64,000 bases of DNA from Lachnospiraceae bacterium (GCA_024399135.1 JAKSHY010000002.1:181100-245099), one strand, 5' to 3'; positions 1 to 8,022 are shown, counted from the stretch's first letter. The notes: generated by a model not told the origin, from the sequence alone. A program made the numbers and translations.

Positions 1-409
1 CTTCTACATATGCGTCATACAATGCGAACGCAGACTTTTCAAGTTCCTCAGTTATTGTGTCCTCTGAAGGATTAAAGGTTTTGATTCCCCATCGCTCATC
101 AACTTCAGTAACAGGAACATCATGCATTGACCATCTTGCTTCATATTCTTCAGGACTTAGTGTTTTTTTGGAATTTCTTACAGATGCTTTCTCTCTAGTA
201 CTTTCGCTATCTTCATCACTTTCGTTGTTTTCGTCACTTAAGCTACTACTATCTTTTGAACTTCTGCTACTAGAGCTGCTGGCAGAGCTACTTCTACTAG
301 ATTTTGACCTCTTGCTTGACTTGGAAGAACTTCCGCATCCTACCAGCATAGCTGAAACAATTGCAATACAGACTACTACAATTAGAATTCTTTTTAAAAA
401 GTATTTCAT
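1..409 (-). CDS. Serine-rich lipoprotein, 5' part only
   Basis: This is the first 136 codons of a gene that continues beyond the left edge. The product starts MKYFLKRILIVVV and has a lipobox-like LVGC near residue 25, so it is probably a lipid-anchored surface protein. After the cysteine comes a serine-rich, low-complexity stretch of about 45 residues (many SS, SR and SK pairs) that looks like a flexible spacer. It is followed by an acidic segment and the start of a folded region around LSPEEYEARW. The start codon at 409-407 is chosen because an AGGGGAAGGA Shine-Dalgarno lies directly upstream. A TATAAT-like -10 is at 443-448 inside an AT dinucleotide run. The function cannot be named from this fragment. 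Confidence 0.8.
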   Translation of the reverse strand, partial: MKYFLKRILIVVVCIAIVSAMLVGCGSSSKSSKRSKSSRSSSASSSSSRSSKDSSSLSDENNESDEDSESTREKASVRNSKKTLSPEEYEARWSMHDVPVTEVDERWGIKTFNPSEDTITEELEKSAFALYDAYVE

Positions 410-545
410 TTCCTTCCCCTCATATAAAAAAATATCAAAACCATTATATATATATATATGCAAGTTTATGTGCAGACTTTGTTTCACCTGTTCTTGCTCG
501 ATAGCTCTTTTCCCCTCGATATATTTCCTATAGATATAAATATTC

Positions 546-780
546 AATTTACAGGAATAACTCAAAATCCTCCGAATATGTAACCCTCGAGCCGGATTTC
601 AAGTGCGTGGGTTACAGGAATATGAGAAAATCCTCCGAATATGTAACCCTCAAGCCGGATTTCAAGTGCATGGGTTACAGGAATATGAGAAAATCCTCCG
701 AATATGTAACCCTCAAGCCAAATTTCAAGTGTACGGGTTACAGAAATGGCACAAAAACATTCAAATATGTAACCCCAGCC
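546..780. repeat. 63-bp tandem hairpin array
   Basis: About three and a half units repeat with an exact 63-bp period; GGGTTAC begins at 609, 672 and 735, with a decayed unit from about 546. Each unit carries an inverted repeat GGGTTAC...GTAACCC spanning 41 bp, followed by a spacer of about 22 bp that contains CCGGATTTCAAGTG. The period is a multiple of three, so open frames run through the array, but they have no Shine-Dalgarno and more than one frame stays open. I regard it as non-coding. Confidence 0.9.
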
Positions 781-822
781 ATAATTCTGCCAGAGTCATT
801 TTGTGGACGTTCCGAAGGCATT

Positions 823-893
823 TTCATAGACATTACGGAGGAGGCATCTTCGAAGGCATTACGGAAGAGGCATCTTCATAGACATTACGGAGG
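823..893. repeat. Short direct repeats CATTACGGA
   Basis: TTCATAGACATTACGGAGG occurs at 823-841 and 875-893, with a diverged middle copy around 850-871 (TTCGAAGGCATTACGGAAG). The repeat follows the 63-bp array directly. No gene overlaps it with support. Confidence 0.75.
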
Positions 894-980
894 CATTTCC
901 AGAGACTCCATTAAACAAGCTACGTTTTTGCATCCTACGTTTTATCAGACCAAAACAAAGCAAATCAGGCCAAAAATATT

Positions 981-999
981 TTTATCGTTTTTCGATAAA
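981..999. promoter_or_regulatory. Palindromic operator, upstream copy
   Basis: TTTATCG-TTTTT-CGATAAA is a perfect 7+5+7 inverted repeat lying just upstream of the -35 box of the following promoter. A second copy with the same arms lies at 1038-1056. Paired sites around one promoter suggest control by a dimeric repressor, most simply the HTH protein encoded downstream. Confidence 0.75.
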
Positions 1000-1005
1000 A
1001 AGTTG

Positions 1006-1034
1006 TTGACAAACATAAATCACCATGTTATAAC
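1006..1034 (+). promoter_or_regulatory. Sigma-A promoter of the DUF2975-HTH pair
   Basis: TTGACA (1006-1011), a 17-bp spacer and TATAAC (1029-1034) make a near-consensus vegetative promoter. The predicted start, around 1041, falls inside the downstream palindrome, so repressor binding there would block initiation. Confidence 0.85.
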
Positions 1035-1037
1035 CTA

Positions 1038-1056
1038 TTTATCGACAAACGATAAA
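1038..1056. promoter_or_regulatory. Palindromic operator, downstream copy
   Basis: TTTATCG-ACAAA-CGATAAA has the same arms as the site at 981-999 and a different 5-bp centre. The centres are 57 bp apart. Confidence 0.75.
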
Positions 1057-1122
1057 TATTTATTCTTTTTCGAAGTGCACGAACAAAACAACTAATCAAA
1101 AACATAAAGGAGATTAACTATT

Positions 1123-1671
1123 ATGAACGAACAAAATTTAAAATTAGAAAAAGTAAAGAAAAGCTGTAATGTCATTGGAAAGGTACTCTTATTCTTTAAA
1201 ATCCTCATGATTATCGGAATTGTAGGATGCGCAATTGGAGCAATTACATCTTCTGTTATAGGTAACGATGGATTAAAACTCGCTTTTGAGCAGGAAGAGG
1301 GAACTATTGGTGATATGAGAATTAATTTCGGTAATGGACTGATCGTATTGCATTCAGATGAATTTATTGAAGAAGGCAACTATCTTCTTTTAATCCTACT
1401 TAATACTATTGCTGGTGCAATTGTTTGTGCTATTGGCTTGGCATTCTTCACCTTTATAGGAAGAGTATTCAAAACAATTGAGAAGAGTGAAACACCATTC
1501 TGTGATGAGGTTATTAAATCATTAAAGATTTCCTTTATCGTCCTTTCCATTTTCATAGCAGTTGCTTCAGGATTAGGAACTGGTGCAATCACAGCTCTTG
1601 TCTGCTGGTGCTTATATACTATTTTCCAGTATGGATATGTTCTTCAAAAAGAAGCTGACGAAACAATTTAA
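1123..1671 (+). CDS. DUF2975-like membrane protein
   Basis: A 182-residue integral membrane protein with about four hydrophobic segments (roughly residues 22-45, 83-110, 128-150 and 152-172) and a short extracytoplasmic loop between the first two. Size, topology and pairing with a small YozG-type HTH gene match the DUF2975 family. The biochemical role of that family is not established. An AAGGAG site precedes the ATG. The gene lies behind a promoter flanked by two palindromic operators and is probably co-transcribed with the HTH gene 90 bp downstream. The family call is good; the function is unknown. Confidence 0.75.
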   Translation: MNEQNLKLEKVKKSCNVIGKVLLFFKILMIIGIVGCAIGAITSSVIGNDGLKLAFEQEEGTIGDMRINFGNGLIVLHSDEFIEEGNYLLLILLNTIAGAIVCAIGLAFFTFIGRVFKTIEKSETPFCDEVIKSLKISFIVLSIFIAVASGLGTGAITALVCWCLYTIFQYGYVLQKEADETI

Positions 1672-1694
1672 TTTTATAAGTCAGAGAATTTTAT

Positions 1695-1764
1695 AAAATT
1701 AATAGGAGCAAAGATATGAAATTAGCAGGTGCAAAGATATAAAATTAGCAGGAGTAAAAATATG
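1695..1764 (+). repeat. Threefold 23-bp repeat of a translation-start unit
   Basis: The motif AGGAGCAAAGATATG and two variants begin at 1704, 1727 and 1750, a strict 23-bp period. The first copy has an SD and ATG (1716) opening an 8-codon frame that ends at 1742. The second has lost both. The third supplies the SD (AGGAG) and ATG of the HTH gene at 1762. This is a small tandem duplication of a ribosome binding site, and the first copy may act as a leader peptide start. Confidence 0.7.
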
Positions 1765-1998
1765 GGAAAAATAGTATTGCGACTGGATCGCGTTATGGCT
1801 GATAGAAAAATATCGCTTAATGATTTAGCACAAAAAGTTGGTGTAACCAACGTAAATTTGTCAAAAATGAAGACTGGAAAGATTAGTGCAATCCGCTTCT
1901 CAACATTAGAAGCAATATGCGAAGCACTAAACTGCCAGCCTGGAGACATTCTGGAATATGATGAAACTCAAGAGAGTTCTACAACTAACGAGGAATAA
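1762..1998 (+). CDS. YozG-type Xre-family HTH regulator
   Basis: A 78-residue protein made almost entirely of one helix-turn-helix domain. It matches the small Cro/C1 regulators that accompany DUF2975 genes: KISLNDLAQKVGVTN followed by LSKMKTGK, then LEAICEALNCQPGDILEY. The start at 1762 is used because AGGAG lies 7 bp upstream; an earlier in-frame start would lack a ribosome site. It probably dimerises on the paired palindromes at 981-999 and 1038-1056 and represses its own operon. Its 3' end overlaps the convergent kinase gene by 14 bp. Confidence 0.85.
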   Translation: MGKIVLRLDRVMADRKISLNDLAQKVGVTNVNLSKMKTGKISAIRFSTLEAICEALNCQPGDILEYDETQESSTTNEE

Positions 1999-3370
1999 TG
2001 ATTTCTGTACGGCAGCCCTTACCAGGGCTGCTTTCTATTTCCATAGATGCATTACACATCTGTTTTAAGCGTTCTTTTACATTAATCATGCCAACATGAC
2101 TTCTTCCGTCCTCTTTTGGTGGCATATTCATATCAAATCCAATTCCATCATCTTCAATAATGATCTTATAGCCTTCTGGAACACTATACGAACCTATCTT
2201 AATAAGTCCAGGAGCATTCTTCCCGCGAATTCCATGCTTAATACTATTTTCAACAATTGGCTGAAGACCTAATGATGGAACCTTAAAATTCTGTTCATTA
2301 ATATCATATTCAACGTTTAATAAATCACCGAATCTTTTCTTTTCCAGCTCTACATATGTCTTAATATGTCCAAGCTCCGTTGCAAAAGATACAGGTTCCT
2401 GATTTCTAAGAGAATCAAGATTAGTTCTCAAATACTGTGAGAACAACACTGTTGTCTCCTCCGCTTCCTCTGGATCTGTCACACAAAGATTACTGATCGT
2501 AGTAAGTACATTATATAGAAAATGTGGTTGAATCTGTGAAATCATCAGAGCAGTGTTCTGTTTAGTTAACATAACTTCCTGCTCGGCTATTTTCTTTCCA
2601 CGTTTAGAAAAAATACGGATATAAATTAATAAAATGGAAAACATATAGGCTGGATAAACCCATGTGTATTCCTGCCTAATCATTCCCATAAAATAAGCGA
2701 TTATAGGAAATATCTCGAAAGACATAAGTACTGTCTTTTCATTTATGCTCTTTTCTTTAAGTCTTAATATCGAAACAACTGCTAACAAAAATATAGCAAC
2801 AATTGCAATATCTCCCACGAATTCTAAAGGTTCATCAACATATTCGCCCGATGATGAAACCGTAAAAAACATACCAAGCTTGATATTTATTAAATCAAGT
2901 GCAACATTAACTAAAAAAACAGTAAAGCAAATCTTATTAGCTATATTTAAGAATCTGCCACTAAGCTTAAGCTCATCTCTTATATAAGTCCAATACGCAT
3001 ATACAAGAATATCTTCGAACAAAAATACACACGTATTAACTATTTTTACTGCCAGGATATATTCAGAATTTCCCTCTATATATGAAGATATAGCGTCCAG
3101 AAAAAACAGAACAATCAGTGCGAACAGCATTCTGAACATTGAATTGTTTTGTTTATCTAACTTTTCTTCTCTAAATAATCCAAAAAGCAAAATGCCACTC
3201 ACAAGCATTCCCATGGCGTCAATTGCCACACTCTTTGCATGTGCCACGCTCAAATTCTCGATATTATTAATTCCGCACAAATATACACCTGACACAACCA
3301 TTATGCCAGCAATAATCATCCACACAATGTATATCTTTTTGACAATATTAGAATTCATCGTACTCATCAT
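1985..3370 (-). CDS. LytS/YpdA-type sensor histidine kinase
   Basis: A 461-residue membrane histidine kinase. The N-terminal half (about residues 15-250) has seven to eight hydrophobic segments. It is followed by a His_kinase (PF06580-type) block with the phospho-accepting histidine in ISQIQPHFLYN, and a HATPase domain with an N box at VENSIKHG and a glycine box at IEDDGIGFD. The ligand cannot be read from sequence. The start at 3370 (MMSTMNSN) has AGGAG 9 bp upstream and overlaps the 3' end of the response-regulator gene by 23 bp. This implies translational coupling and a cognate pair. A longer N-terminal extension is possible but has no SD. Confidence 0.9.
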   Translation of the reverse strand: MMSTMNSNIVKKIYIVWMIIAGIMVVSGVYLCGINNIENLSVAHAKSVAIDAMGMLVSGILLFGLFREEKLDKQNNSMFRMLFALIVLFFLDAISSYIEGNSEYILAVKIVNTCVFLFEDILVYAYWTYIRDELKLSGRFLNIANKICFTVFLVNVALDLINIKLGMFFTVSSSGEYVDEPLEFVGDIAIVAIFLLAVVSILRLKEKSINEKTVLMSFEIFPIIAYFMGMIRQEYTWVYPAYMFSILLIYIRIFSKRGKKIAEQEVMLTKQNTALMISQIQPHFLYNVLTTISNLCVTDPEEAEETTVLFSQYLRTNLDSLRNQEPVSFATELGHIKTYVELEKKRFGDLLNVEYDINEQNFKVPSLGLQPIVENSIKHGIRGKNAPGLIKIGSYSVPEGYKIIIEDDGIGFDMNMPPKEDGRSHVGMINVKERLKQMCNASMEIESSPGKGCRTEIIIPR

Positions 3371-4139
3371 ATAATTGAGCTCCTGTAGATTCCGCCCAGC
3401 TGTATTGAAGCATATATTCACCTTTATATGCATTTATTCCTTCTGGCGTTCCGTCGAGATAATCGAAATAGTCACATCTTATTTTGTCCTTGAGAATAGA
3501 TGCTCCAGCACGCTCTCTGTTAAAGATTTCCTCAACTCCAAGTTCCTTAAAGGTATCCTGTATATCTTTCATCAAAGATCTATAATAGGCCGAATGATCA
3601 TCATCATCTTCCCAAAGATTAATAATGACCTCCGAATTGGAGCACAGTGCACCCTTTCTATCTATAAGGTATGCAATTACTTCCTTTGATTTCATGTATT
3701 TAAAATGCACAGGCTTTTGATCAACGAAAAGCTCAAAATCACCAAAGCATTGAGCGCAAACCAAAGGACCTCCTGGAACTGCCAAAGGATACCTTAAATT
3801 ATCAAGTGCATGCCTTATCTGCTCTTTAGTTGCCGGCTTCAAAATATATCCACTGGCATCAACCGAGAAAGCATCCATAGTATATTCTGAGTAGCCTGTT
3901 ACAAATATCATATTGGATTTTGGATTAATCTTTTTGAATTTCTTAGCAAGCGTGATTCCATCGATTTCAGGCATTTGAATATCCATAAAAGCCACATCGA
4001 ATTTTAATTCCTTCGCTGACTCGATTGCCGAAGATGCATTGTTAAATCCATATACTTCTGCATCCGGCTCTGCGCTCTTTATTTTTCTAATGATATACTC
4101 AAGTGCGTTCTTTTCGTCATCAATTGCGTAAATAACCAT
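3348..4139 (-). CDS. Response regulator with SARP-like output domain
   Basis: A 263-residue response regulator. Residues 1-115 form a receiver domain with the acidic pair D7/D8, phospho-acceptor D53 (FMDIQMP), T81 and K101 (LKPATK). Residues from about 128 on resemble the winged-helix DNA-binding half of SARP/OmpR-like regulators (FGDFELFVDQKPVHF, then SKEVIAYLIDRKG). LytS-type kinases usually pair with LytTR regulators, so this output domain is atypical. AGGTGAATA precedes the ATG. The gene overlaps the kinase gene and is transcribed before it. Confidence 0.85.
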   Translation of the reverse strand: MVIYAIDDEKNALEYIIRKIKSAEPDAEVYGFNNASSAIESAKELKFDVAFMDIQMPEIDGITLAKKFKKINPKSNMIFVTGYSEYTMDAFSVDASGYILKPATKEQIRHALDNLRYPLAVPGGPLVCAQCFGDFELFVDQKPVHFKYMKSKEVIAYLIDRKGALCSNSEVIINLWEDDDDHSAYYRSLMKDIQDTFKELGVEEIFNRERAGASILKDKIRCDYFDYLDGTPEGINAYKGEYMLQYSWAESTGAQLYDEYDEF

Positions 4140-4163
4140 TATTCACCTGTACATTTTCTTCCC

Positions 4164-4187
4164 AATGAAAGCCATGGGACTTTCATT
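4164..4187. other. Intergenic hairpin between two regulator genes
   Basis: AATGAAAG...CTTTCATT is an 8-bp perfect stem with an 8-nt loop between the Xre regulator and the response-regulator gene. It has no clear T-tract, so it may be a weak attenuator or an operator. Confidence 0.35.
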
Positions 4188-4192
4188 TAATA

Positions 4193-5203
4193 TTACCTAT
4201 TCTTTTTAGAAACAGCACTAATAATATTCGAAATTACTGTTCCATAAAGAACACCTGCAACCGGCCATACAATCCATGTGAATCCCCAGTCTTTTGTAAT
4301 GAAACTCCATGCAAGATATCCGGCTGTTACAATACCCCAGTATACTGAAGTCCAGGCCTCAGACTTTTTAACCTCAGCCTTCTTCTCTTCTGTATAGTTG
4401 CCTTCCTCAAGAAGCATATCATAAGCTTCCATAAGTGTTGATCCTCTCATTATGAGGTTAACTCCGACTGCTACCATTGAAAGAAGAAGACTAACCATAA
4501 GAACAATAATATGCTCTGGTGCCTTAGCAAGTGCTGATGCAATCAGAGGAACAGGGCAAATAACACATATCATAATTCCAACTGCGAGAAATCTTGTATG
4601 TGTATCTTTGAACGATTCCTTCTTTTCCTTAACCATACCAGATACACCATATTCTGTTTCAATATCTTCTTTCTTTAAATATTCGAATTTCTGCAACTTA
4701 CTTCCAATAGTAACGAAATTGAATACTGCAAAAGCTATAAATGCAAACAAAACTAATAATCCAATTCCAACAGCAACGTTCTCTGGGAGATTGTTTCCTG
4801 TTTCAGGTGTGAATCCAGCTAAAGCTATCAATGTAGCTGGTGAAAGGATACAACACGAAACAGCCAAAGCTAATGAAGGTGTTGTTTTTTTAGTAATACT
4901 AATGAATTCATTAGCTTCTTCCATACTAACCCTACGTCTTGGAGGTACATATGAAGAATCCTTGTCACTAGGAATATTTACCGTCGTCTTAGGCACTTCA
5001 GCCTCAATTTCATCCTTTAATAAGTAATCAGTTGTCACTCCGAAAATATCTGCCATGGCAATTATCTTCTGAAGATCAGGAATTGCCTGTGCGCCTTCCC
5101 ATTTAGAAACTGACTGTCTTGACACTCCAAGTCGTTCAGCCAAATCCTCCTGTGACCAACCGTTCTTCTTTCTTTCATTAATAATCTTATCTGCTAATAT
5201 CAT
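4193..5203 (-). CDS. Membrane-bound Xre-family regulator
   Basis: A 336-residue protein with an N-terminal HTH (residues 1-65: WSQEDLAERLGVSRQSVSKWE, then IIAMADIFGVTTDYLL), a linker, and a C-terminal part with about six hydrophobic segments arranged in pairs. This architecture is common in Firmicutes, where the membrane part may sense envelope state, but no ligand is known. The start is placed at the second ATG (MILADKI) because AGAGG lies 7 bp upstream and family members usually begin MILADKI. The first ATG, 6 bp upstream, sits inside the SD region. The gene lies upstream of the two-component pair on the same strand. Confidence 0.85.
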   Translation of the reverse strand: MILADKIINERKKNGWSQEDLAERLGVSRQSVSKWEGAQAIPDLQKIIAMADIFGVTTDYLLKDEIEAEVPKTTVNIPSDKDSSYVPPRRRVSMEEANEFISITKKTTPSLALAVSCCILSPATLIALAGFTPETGNNLPENVAVGIGLLVLFAFIAFAVFNFVTIGSKLQKFEYLKKEDIETEYGVSGMVKEKKESFKDTHTRFLAVGIMICVICPVPLIASALAKAPEHIIVLMVSLLLSMVAVGVNLIMRGSTLMEAYDMLLEEGNYTEEKKAEVKKSEAWTSVYWGIVTAGYLAWSFITKDWGFTWIVWPVAGVLYGTVISNIISAVSKKNR

Positions 5204-5221
5204 TTTCATTCCTCTCCGGGC

Positions 5222-5382
5222 AATGCCCTAAAAAATTTTTAAGTTAATTCGCGAACTGCATCCTCGAAAACTTTTCATTTCGTTTGATGCAAGAAAAACT
5301 TATCAATTTTTGGGGTTGCACACCATCAAGTAGGCTTTTCAATTTGTCAACTGGTGGTTGCAATGCCGTATTTTAGGGCATT
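5222..5382. repeat. Spaced 12-bp inverted repeat
   Basis: AATGCCCTAAAA (5222-5233) and TTTTAGGGCATT (5371-5382) are exact inverted copies bracketing the intergenic region between the Xre regulator and the secreted protein gene. The role is unknown; paired operator sites are one possibility. Confidence 0.5.
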
Positions 5383-5389
5383 TCGGGAC

Positions 5390-6838
5390 TTATTTAATTA
5401 CCTGTCCCCAGTTAGAAATTCCAATATAGCTCTTCGCCCAGTTCATATAATTAGCCTCATTAGGTGTGCCTAATGCATTAAATACCTCCTGCGCCTTAGG
5501 AGTAAGCGTTGAATCAACACCGTATCCTGCATTAGAAAGATACATGAACTGAGTTACGTTAGCATTCTTTGTGAATGAATAATATGCAGCACATAATGCC
5601 GCTGCCTGAACATCAGCACCCTGAGCATTACTTACACCGAACTCATTGATGATGATATCACGCATCTGGCCACTTCTGTTTTTCATTCCTGCCTTAGACA
5701 TGAAAGCTGGAACCATAGACATATTTTGGAAAGACATCATAGAATTTCCCTTAATCTGCTTAGCACAGTATGCACCATCCGGAGCACCTGACATATCCCA
5801 GAACTTAGCGTATGTTAATGGAACTGTATATGGATGAATAGCAAGATCCCAGTCAATGTTTCCGCCTGCGTTAATCACATTGGCAAAAGCTGTCAGGAAA
5901 TCTGCACAGTCCATATATTTGTAATACTCGACATGTCCTGCTGGTCTGTTTCTGTTCCAATTCTGATCGAGAGAAATATATACCTTGGCATCTGCATTCT
6001 GGCTCTTAATAGCTGTATAACATACTCTGAAAGCCTGAGCATATTCATTCATATAATCTTCCCAGCTTGTCCAGGCTATATAGTTCCATACACGTTCATT
6101 TACTTCATTTCCAATTATGAAGTCCTGACCTTTACTATTAGCTGCATAGTTGGTCATATCTCTAACCAGTCCATCAATTCCACTGTCTGTTGCAGCATTA
6201 AGCATGAAGGTCTGTGGAACTACTGGATGGGTATCAGGCATAACTGCCTTTGGATTAGTTACTCCATTACCTCCACGGTTTAAAACCTGAATAGTATGGT
6301 GGCAGTATCCAGTTGGCATATTAGCCTCACCACTTCCTGTTATATAGAGATTCGTAAGTTCATCATGCTGTGTAGTCTTGGCTGGACGAGGTTCTCTATG
6401 TGTATGTGTAGCAAGAATTTCAGGGTTTGAAATATATTGTGGTGCACCGAGCATGGTATTAACACCACCTTTTTTAGCAACAAGAGCATATTTTGCGTAG
6501 AGTCTTCCATTAGATTCACGACCGCCTAATGCGAAATTCATTACAGGCTTAGTTGTGGCCGCACAGCTCGCAATTGGCTGAGCTCCTGCAGGAATTGCGT
6601 ACTCATATGTTTTTAACTGATAAAGATATAGTTGTCCGTCATCCGTTTTAGGATTTCCTGACAAGGTTGCTGAGTACTGAACATTAGCAGCATCTGTTAA
6701 TACACACTTTGCAGATGCAATAGTTCCACCTGCAGCATTTGCTTCAATACTTCCAATTGTGGAATATTCAATGCAAAGAATTGCTGTAATGGACATTATT
6801 AATGCCAGCAATAATGATAACACTCTTGTTCTTCTCAT
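5390..6838 (-). CDS. Secreted DUF5722-type putative glycoside hydrolase
   Basis: A 482-residue exported protein with a classical signal peptide (MRRTRVLSLLLALIMSITAIL, cleavage probably after ANA near residue 35). The body resembles DUF5722, a TIM-barrel family related to clan-A glycosidases. Two candidate catalytic glutamates stand in the expected contexts: IIGNEVNERVW for the acid/base and IINEFGVSN for the nucleophile. The substrate is unknown; a plant or microbial polysaccharide would fit the pectin-degrading genes elsewhere in the window. The 5' side is divergent from the FMN riboswitch and ribU. The fold assignment is fairly secure; enzymatic activity is inferred. Confidence 0.75.
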   Translation of the reverse strand: MRRTRVLSLLLALIMSITAILCIEYSTIGSIEANAAGGTIASAKCVLTDAANVQYSATLSGNPKTDDGQLYLYQLKTYEYAIPAGAQPIASCAATTKPVMNFALGGRESNGRLYAKYALVAKKGGVNTMLGAPQYISNPEILATHTHREPRPAKTTQHDELTNLYITGSGEANMPTGYCHHTIQVLNRGGNGVTNPKAVMPDTHPVVPQTFMLNAATDSGIDGLVRDMTNYAANSKGQDFIIGNEVNERVWNYIAWTSWEDYMNEYAQAFRVCYTAIKSQNADAKVYISLDQNWNRNRPAGHVEYYKYMDCADFLTAFANVINAGGNIDWDLAIHPYTVPLTYAKFWDMSGAPDGAYCAKQIKGNSMMSFQNMSMVPAFMSKAGMKNRSGQMRDIIINEFGVSNAQGADVQAAALCAAYYSFTKNANVTQFMYLSNAGYGVDSTLTPKAQEVFNALGTPNEANYMNWAKSYIGISNWGQVIK

Positions 6839-6936
6839 AATTGTAATATTTCCTTTCTATAAGTGAATTACTTTTTATTTTATATCATTTTTAAATACGG
6901 CGAAAGTATTAAAAAACAACTTCTAAAATTAAATAC

Positions 6937-6965
6937 TTGCTTTTTCAAATATAGTGATATATACT
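6937..6965 (+). promoter_or_regulatory. Promoter of the ribU transcript
   Basis: TTGCTT (6937-6942), a 17-bp spacer and TATACT (6960-6965) lie directly upstream of the FMN aptamer. Confidence 0.7.
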
Positions 6966-6981
6966 TCACTAAGAATTAAAT

Positions 6982-7110
6982 AATCTTCAGGGCAGGGTGT
7001 AATTCCTGACCGGCAGTGATTTGGATATTAACCAATAAGTCTGCGAGCGAAAGCATGAACCGGTGTGATTCCGGTACCGACGGTATAGTCCGGATGGAAG
7101 GAGATAAAAA
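6982..7110 (+). ncRNA. FMN riboswitch (RFN element)
   Basis: The conserved RFN segments appear in order: TCTTCAGGGCAGGGTG, AATTCCTGACCGGCAGTGA, GCGAGCGAAAGC, AACCGGTGTGATTCCGG, ACCGACGGTATAGTCCGG and ATGGAAGGAGA. It precedes an intrinsic terminator and the riboflavin transporter gene. FMN binding should favour the terminator and so reduce riboflavin uptake. Confidence 0.97.
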
Positions 7111-7168
7111 GTTGTTAATGGTATGATAATTGCCATTACTTCTTTAATGGCGAGTTAGATATTATTAA

Positions 7169-7201
7169 GCCCTGGATTAGCGTCCAGGGCTTTTATTATT
7201 T
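7169..7201 (+). terminator. Riboswitch expression-platform terminator
   Basis: GCCCTGGA (7169-7176), a 6-nt loop and TCCAGGGC (7183-7190) are followed by TTTTATTATTT. The position between the aptamer and ribU makes it the regulated terminator. An upstream TAATGG...CCATTA pair around 7116-7139 may take part in switching. Confidence 0.9.
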
Positions 7202-7261
7202 ATAACGCTACCTACTCTTTTAAAAGACGCCTTTGAGAAAAATCACAAGGAGGACTCAAAA

Positions 7262-7894
7262 ATGAGTAATGAAAAAAACACTAATGTAACTAATCAAAAT
7301 GGTTCTAAGAAGCCATTGAACGTAAGACTGCTTGCGGTAACTGGTATGCTGTCAGCTTTAGCTTTCGTACTTCAATATCTCGAATTTCCTATTCCAATGC
7401 TGATTCCAAGCTTTATTAAATTTGACTTTTCGGATCTTCCAGCATTAATCGGTTCATTCGCATTCGGACCACTTACCGGAGTTGTTGTAGAATTAGTTAA
7501 GAACCTTCTTCATTGCATGGTTTCACAGTCTGCAACAGTTGGTGAACTTTCTAACTTTATTTTAGGTGCCGCTTTCACATTCACAGCCGGTGCAATTTAC
7601 AAAGCAAAGAAAACTAAGAAAGCTGCTATCATTGGTGGTCTTGTAGGTTCCTTGATAATGGGAATAATCAGCTTACCTTCTAACTACTTCGTTGTATATC
7701 CATTCTACTACAACTTCATGCCAGAGGAGGCAGTATTTGGAATGTACAAGGCTATAGCACCATTCGTTCAGAATATGCTTCAGTGTCTTATCGTATTTAA
7801 CATTCCTTTCACTATTTTCAAGGGACTTTTGTCAGTACTTATCACAATGTTTATTTACAAGCCTCTTTCACCAATATTAAAAGGAAGACACTAA
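7262..7894 (+). CDS. ribU: Riboflavin ECF transporter S component RibU
   Basis: A 210-residue membrane protein with about six hydrophobic segments. It carries the RibU-type N-terminal signature (VRLLAVTGMLSALAFVLQYLEF, quoted in part) and FKFDFSD-like SFIKFDFSDLPALIGSFAFGP. It binds riboflavin at the membrane and works with a shared energising module (EcfT plus two ATPases) that is not encoded here. The ATG follows AAGGAGG. Control by the upstream FMN riboswitch confirms the substrate. A hydrophilic, lysine/asparagine-rich tail of about 20 residues precedes the first helix. Confidence 0.95.
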   Translation: MSNEKNTNVTNQNGSKKPLNVRLLAVTGMLSALAFVLQYLEFPIPMLIPSFIKFDFSDLPALIGSFAFGPLTGVVVELVKNLLHCMVSQSATVGELSNFILGAAFTFTAGAIYKAKKTKKAAIIGGLVGSLIMGIISLPSNYFVVYPFYYNFMPEEAVFGMYKAIAPFVQNMLQCLIVFNIPFTIFKGLLSVLITMFIYKPLSPILKGRH

Positions 7895-7949
7895 TCTACT
7901 GATATTATTTCTAAAAACAATAACACTAAAATAACTTATCCTTCATAAT

Positions 7950-7996
7950 AAAAGCCTCTGCATATATGGAATCAATCCATTATGCAGAGGCTTTTT
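7950..7996. terminator. Bidirectional terminator between ribU and etfA
   Basis: AAAAGCCTCTGCATA pairs with TATGCAGAGGCTTTT. It is T-rich on the plus side and A-rich before it, so it can end both ribU and the butyryl-CoA operon. Confidence 0.9.
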
Positions 7997-8022
7997 AATA
8001 AGCTTAATTTTACTTATTATAA

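Noticed and set aside
410..560. tRNA or small RNA in the AT-rich gap at the left end
   Set aside because: No cloverleaf, no conserved T-loop sequence and no terminator; only AT microsatellite.
603..1095. Open frames through the 63-bp array that would encode 21-residue repeats
   Set aside because: No Shine-Dalgarno, two overlapping frames equally open, and the repeat period alone (a multiple of three) explains the long frames.
1985..3433. Longer kinase start at 3433
   Set aside because: The extension overlaps the response-regulator gene deeply, lacks an SD, and the start at 3370 has AGGAG at good spacing.
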